From Cristatella mucedo (taxonomy: Eukaryota; Bryozoa; Phylactolaemata; Cristatellidae), in NCBI GenBank assembly GCA_009760855.2, contig WPIO01000013.1:3176501-3200000 (forward strand): a stretch of 23,500 bases of DNA, in the 5' to 3' direction. The translations under genes and the position numbers were made by a program. The notes beneath the pieces are model-generated. The model searched no databases. It had not been told where the DNA came from and saw only the letters and a program-made list of their open reading frames with translations. This document shows positions 1 to 23,500 of this stretch, in pieces (position 1 is the stretch's first letter; each line of letters starts with the position of its first letter).

Positions 1-472
1 GGAGTCAGTTCTACGGACTCTACTATTTTGGAGTAAGGATTTGTGAGGGGATGGATAGCAGTTGGGAGGGGGGTAGTAACTGCACCTGAGGCGTACGGGG
101 GTGAGTTCTGTTACTGGTCCGTCCGAGATTAGTTGTGTGTCGGAAGCAAGTTATGTTTCGAGAGCCGACGTGGCAATATAATTCGATCGGTACCCACGAT
201 CGCATCGGATTAACAATGAGAAAAGCGCAAAGATAGACTGGAGGCACTGCCCCATCTAAGGAGCAAAAGCTGGTAGCTCCCATACAGTGGCTCCCATCTG
301 AGGTAACACTTTCACGCGGCTCGTTAAAGGCGAGCCTCTCCGAAGCAGGGTAATGGAGCTAGGAGGGCTGTGGCTCTTCCCCCAGCCCTTACCTCACGGG
401 AAGGGGAAGAGCGAGCGCCTTACCTCCTGGGCTAAGCCCCGTGGCCACGGTCCTACGGCAACTCTCAGAGCA
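1..472. other. Upstream DNA, mostly unexplained
   Basis: No coding signal recognised. Only 409-450 resembles the reverse complement of the tRNA-derived SINE head (a 'CCAGGAGGTAAGG' core followed by GCGCTCGC on the minus strand). Confidence 0.3.
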
Positions 473-545
473 AATGTAAAGCGCCTAGAAAGAGATTAAG
501 TTCTCTGAGGGCGCTTTATCAAGTGCAATATTATTATTATTATTA
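473..545 (+). mobile_element. L2-type LINE 3' tail fragment
   Basis: Contains the full tail signature: AAATGTAAAGCGCCTAGAAA, loop, TTCTCTGAGGGCGCTTTATC, AAGTGCAAT and (ATT)n. The two halves pair into a long hairpin. Only the 3' end is present, as with severe 5' truncation. Confidence 0.85.
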
Positions 546-553
546 AGGTAACT

Positions 554-579
554 GGGGTTGGGGTTGGGGTTGGGGGGGG
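554..579 (+). repeat. (GGGGTT)3 G-rich tract, predicted G-quadruplex
   Basis: Four runs of at least four G separated by TT, the last run eight G long. The array satisfies the usual G-quadruplex pattern and begins nine bases after the preceding L2 tail. Confidence 0.8.
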
Positions 580-1733
580 CTTTGGCTTCCCCGAGGGAAT
601 GGGCAACCGCCAGACTGCGTACCGCCCAGCCAAGGGCCTCCTTTTGTAAACTGAGCGAACCGCTCACGGTTATAGATAGTAAACGAGGAGAAGCTTACTA
701 TAAGGGCGCGAAGTAAGCACTGCTCCGAAGCCTCCACCGCACAATGGAGGGTAGATCCAAAATCAGCGCCGAGCATTTCCAGCGAAACAGGTTCCCGTTT
801 ATTCTAAGCTACACGCAGATTGGCTACCACGTACTATTGTTACCTGGCGTCGGCAGCGGTTACGCCGCCTTTGCCCGGGCTCAATCGGCGATGTCAGCCT
901 CCACAGTGGAGTGGAGTTGGCTACTGTCGAAGCTTCGGCTCTAACAGGTCTGTCTAGCTGCACATGGACAGACCGTCCATTTCTGTAGGAACGACCTCTG
1001 ACCTCGTAACTAACTGCTGAACCGGTTCGGCTCGCAGGCTGGATAAACCGGTGTTCGTAACCTATTATGAAACTCCAGGATTTAGACAAAAAGAGATAAG
1101 CAACCGCTCGATCTACTTACTCTGCGTCGGTAAAGGCTCATCTGGTCCGGTCAGATTTCCCTTCAGATCGAAACCTGTTTTTTCTGGTTCATGAGCGCTG
1201 TCCGTGCTTATCTGTGCAGGATAGTGGTGCATGGCAGTGTCTGCACTAACCAGAGGTCCTACTAACCAGCGGCCGTAGGTGCCCTCTTTTGTGCGTTTAC
1301 AAGATCGTCTACCCGCAATACCTTGCAAGCCATTTACCCTTGCTTATAGCTTCTCCTGCAGTATATTGTAAAACGTTTGGATAGCTTTGGTTTCTTTAGG
1401 AAAGAAGCTTACTATCGTTATAATTATTATTAGGACGTTCATAATGCTACTCTCGTCAGTAAAACACCGGAGGTCGAGATCGAGTGACGTTGATGGGGAG
1501 GTGATAGGAATGTCCAGTCCATGCAGATTCAGTCAGTCTGGCTGGGTTTAATGCTCAGCGACCAAAAAAGTAGTTATGCTTATCTTTAGGAAAACACTTA
1601 ATTTGCTTATTTTTTTCAAGAGCAGACCAAAATCCAGGACACTGTTTCTACCTAAGATGTCTCAGTTTACCAAGACTAGGCTGGGGGAGTGTAGGGTAAC
1701 GGCCGAAGTTGTTTCCACATTATTTGTCGGATA
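580..1733. other. Upstream DNA without recognised genes
   Basis: Short ORFs overlap on both strands with no family resemblance. No repeats beyond a minor (ATT)-rich patch near 1420-1432. Possible promoter-proximal DNA of the downstream gene. Confidence 0.3.
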
Positions 1734-1741
1734 TGACGTCA
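1734..1741. promoter_or_regulatory. Consensus CRE/ATF site upstream of candidate exon 1
   Basis: The perfect palindrome TGACGTCA lies 183 bases before the candidate start codon at 1924, in locally GC-richer DNA. This is the full binding site for CREB/ATF and ATF2-Jun dimers. Whether it is used depends on where transcription starts, which the sequence does not show. No convincing TATA box was seen. Confidence 0.35.
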
Positions 1742-1923
1742 GGGGTCGACTTCGTGACCGGAGGGCGGTTCTTCAGTGGGTCGGTTGACCGCGGTTGGGC
1801 GGTAGGCTCGCGCACTCTTCCCTACGAGCCGCTAGAGCGTAACCGCTACCGCATCGCTGTCGCCTGGGCGGTCGGCTGCTGTGGCAAATATGGTCTACAA
1901 GCGTGGCTCAATTTAAAATAACC

Positions 1924-23500
<21,577 letters not shown>

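Overview
This is animal genomic DNA. It shows introns with GT..AG junctions, a low density of coding sequence, microsatellites, tRNA-derived SINEs and 5'-truncated L2-type LINEs with (ATT)n tails. There are no operons, ribosome binding sites or prokaryotic mobile elements. The proteins diverge clearly from vertebrates while keeping the domain order, so an invertebrate bilaterian is most likely (a spiralian is a guess). The species cannot be named from the sequence.

The one host gene I can support is the 5' half of an orthologue of MAP3K1 (MEKK1), on the + strand and running off the right edge. It was assembled by eye from nine exons: 1924-2093, 6230-6407, 11911-12066, 17852-18031, 19483-19602, 20777-20985, 22507-22625, 22954-23035 and 23326 to beyond 23500. 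All eight junctions are phase compatible and the joined frame is open for 463 codons. The protein begins with a low-complexity Ser/Gly/Ala region. It then has the short 'ERR.RGP' motif segment, a conserved YLLQQ.GPNSF block, a SWIM zinc finger (split by the intron between exons 4 and 5), a linker, and a RING finger encoded by two exons. The Ser/Thr kinase domain expected of MAP3K1 would lie outside the window. The six exons from 17852 onward are well supported; exon 3 is good, exon 2 is fair and exon 1 is tentative.

Layout. 1-1923 is upstream sequence with an L2 tail, a G-rich tract and a consensus CRE at 1734-1741. Intron 1 (2094-6229) holds two SINEs, a long (GT)n tract and two L2 tails. 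Intron 2 (6408-11910) opens with a (CTG)22 run only 34 bases after the exon 2 donor, and it carries most of the LINE and SINE copies. Intron 3 (12067-17851) starts with a cluster of L2 3' ends in both orientations, contains a GC-rich stretch of unknown origin and ends with a degenerate L2 copy beside a perfect 18-bp hairpin. Introns 4-8 are shorter and contain a SINE, (CT)n tracts, a 66-bp exact tandem duplication, a tRNA-like SINE candidate, a GC-rich minisatellite and one more L2 tail.

The repeats form a linked set. The L2-like LINE ends in a hairpin (AAGCGCC..GGCGCTT) followed by (ATT)n. A tRNA-headed SINE (type B) carries a related hairpin, and a second SINE (type A) shares the terminal GCTATACAAA-like end. 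That is the pattern expected if the SINEs borrow the LINE's reverse transcriptase. I saw no undescribed defence or mobile system. The most informative content is the hidden multi-exon MAP3K1 gene and this LINE/SINE family.
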